This document shows, in pieces, positions 22,108 through 22,631 of a stretch of DNA of 22,631 nt (position 1 is its first letter; each line of letters begins with the position of its first letter). Source of the stretch: Methanothrix harundinacea (GTDB taxonomy: Archaea > Halobacteriota > Methanosarcinia > Methanotrichales > Methanotrichaceae); assembly GCA_002502785.1 (NCBI GenBank), contig DAQG01000119.1, forward strand, positions 1 to 22,631. The letters run 5' to 3'. The notes under the pieces are model-generated. The model was not told the origin of the DNA. It saw only the letters and a list, made by a program, of their open reading frames with translations, and did not search any database. The position numbers were made by a program, and so were the translations under genes.

Positions 22108-22631
22108 CTAAGCAAATGCGATCTCACCCGCCCAAACATCGCTTAGGGGATCAAGGCAATGTGTGCTATAGCTTTTCAATTTTAGTATTTCTTTATTTAG
22201 TTTTATTGGCTTTATTTCATATACTCTTCTAGGTATTTTTGGATTTTTAGATAATAAAAGACATATTTCTATCCTATATGACATTTCACGAAAACGAAAT
22301 CCATTATTTCTGCACGTAAATTCTATATAGTCCATATTAATCGCGCTACCGCTCTCAATGAGAATGGGTATTTTTCCAAAACCTTTATGCATCCAAAAAG
22401 TTTGTTCGGATGAGGTACGCGGATATTTATCACTGGGAATTTCAATAATTTTTAGCAATATATTTTCTACAACTCCTGTAGAGCCGCCCGAATTACTTAA
22501 AATAAAACTTAATTTTATAGTAGGATTGGGCGATGATATATTTGGATGCGAGGAAATTGATAATGAATCTATTGGGCTACAAACAATCGCTGGTCCACGC
22601 AAATGTACCCAGAAAAGAGATATAGCTGCAA
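22108..22631 (-). CDS. AT-rich hypothetical protein, 5' end beyond the window
   Basis: The frame is open from the right edge and ends in TAG (22110-22108), giving about 174 visible residues. A TTG at 22602 is not a convincing start; the frame reads through it, and the residues before it (AAISLFW) look like the end of a transmembrane helix. The rest, with alternating hydrophobic residues and LSFILSNSGGSTG, could be an extracytoplasmic beta-sandwich, but this is a guess. I do not recognise the family. The DNA is strikingly AT-rich compared with everything to its left, and codons are A/T-ending, which suggests recent transfer. It is on the same strand as the aminotransferase. Confidence 0.6.
   Translation of the reverse strand, partial: AAISLFWVHLRGPAIVCSPIDSLSISSHPNISSPNPTIKLSFILSNSGGSTGVVENILLKIIEIPSDKYPRTSSEQTFWMHKGFGKIPILIESGSAINMDYIEFTCRNNGFRFREMSYRIEICLLLSKNPKIPRRVYEIKPIKLNKEILKLKSYSTHCLDPLSDVWAGEIAFA

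Noticed and set aside
1..22631. CRISPR arrays, insertion sequences, phage genes, rRNA
   Set aside because: No regularly spaced repeats, no transposase or integrase frames, no terminal inverted repeats with target duplications, and no rRNA-like sequence were seen on either strand.

Overview
The window is archaeal chromosomal DNA, almost certainly from a methanogen of the Methanosarcinales/Methanotrichales group. A Methanothrix (Methanosaeta)-like organism is my best guess, because GC is high, a complete mtrEDCBAFGH operon is present and a bacterial-type gyrase sits beside it; the genus is inference. Archaeal signals run throughout: TATA boxes with purine-rich BREs, strong GGAGGTGA-type ribosome binding sites, several TTG starts, T-tract terminators, a tRNA with a bulge-helix-bulge intron, and the mevalonate and archaeol lipid enzymes.

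Layout. (1) 229-4525, minus strand: a gyrB-gyrA operon with a TATA box upstream. (2) 4866-8204, minus strand: a tightly packed four-gene operon (HTH regulator, HMG-CoA synthase, acetoacetyl-CoA thiolase, DUF35 Zn-ribbon/OB partner) for the first steps of mevalonate synthesis. The regulator is probably translated from a leaderless mRNA, and a perfect 14-bp palindrome lies just upstream of its promoter. (3) 8293-8385, minus strand: tRNA-Gly(UCC) with a 21-nt intron. (4) 8653-9198, plus strand: carS, CDP-archaeol synthase, so isoprenoid precursor supply and lipid headgroup activation lie back to back. (5) 9406-14459, plus strand: the mtr operon for the Na+-pumping methyl-H4MPT (or H4SPT):CoM methyltransferase. 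It is preceded by three consecutive inverted repeats around its BRE, TATA box and leader, and ends in a long T tract. (6) 14472-15122: a YkgJ-type cysteine-cluster protein just behind mtrH. (7) 15148-16137, minus strand: a DUF2278 (YukJ-like) protein with a lamin-tail-like C-terminus.

(8) 16579-20672: two secreted peptidases facing each other, an S9 prolyl-oligopeptidase-family enzyme (plus) and an M3/PepF-like metallopeptidase (minus). The M3 frame is interrupted by a single in-frame TAG. TAG is the ordinary terminator of seven frames here, which argues against pyrrolysine and for a nonsense mutation or sequencing error. (9) 20910-22049, minus strand: a class I PLP aminotransferase. (10) 22108 to the right edge: a visibly AT-rich reading frame of unknown function, open at the edge, whose composition suggests foreign origin.

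Most of the window is core methanogen housekeeping. No clear new multigene system is visible. The best leads are the repeat-decorated mtr promoter, the candidate operator and cysteine-rich regulator of the mevalonate operon, the amber-interrupted peptidase, and the AT-rich right edge. Several starts were moved from the longest open frame because ribosome binding sites or predicted transcription starts support a downstream codon; each case is explained in its entry.
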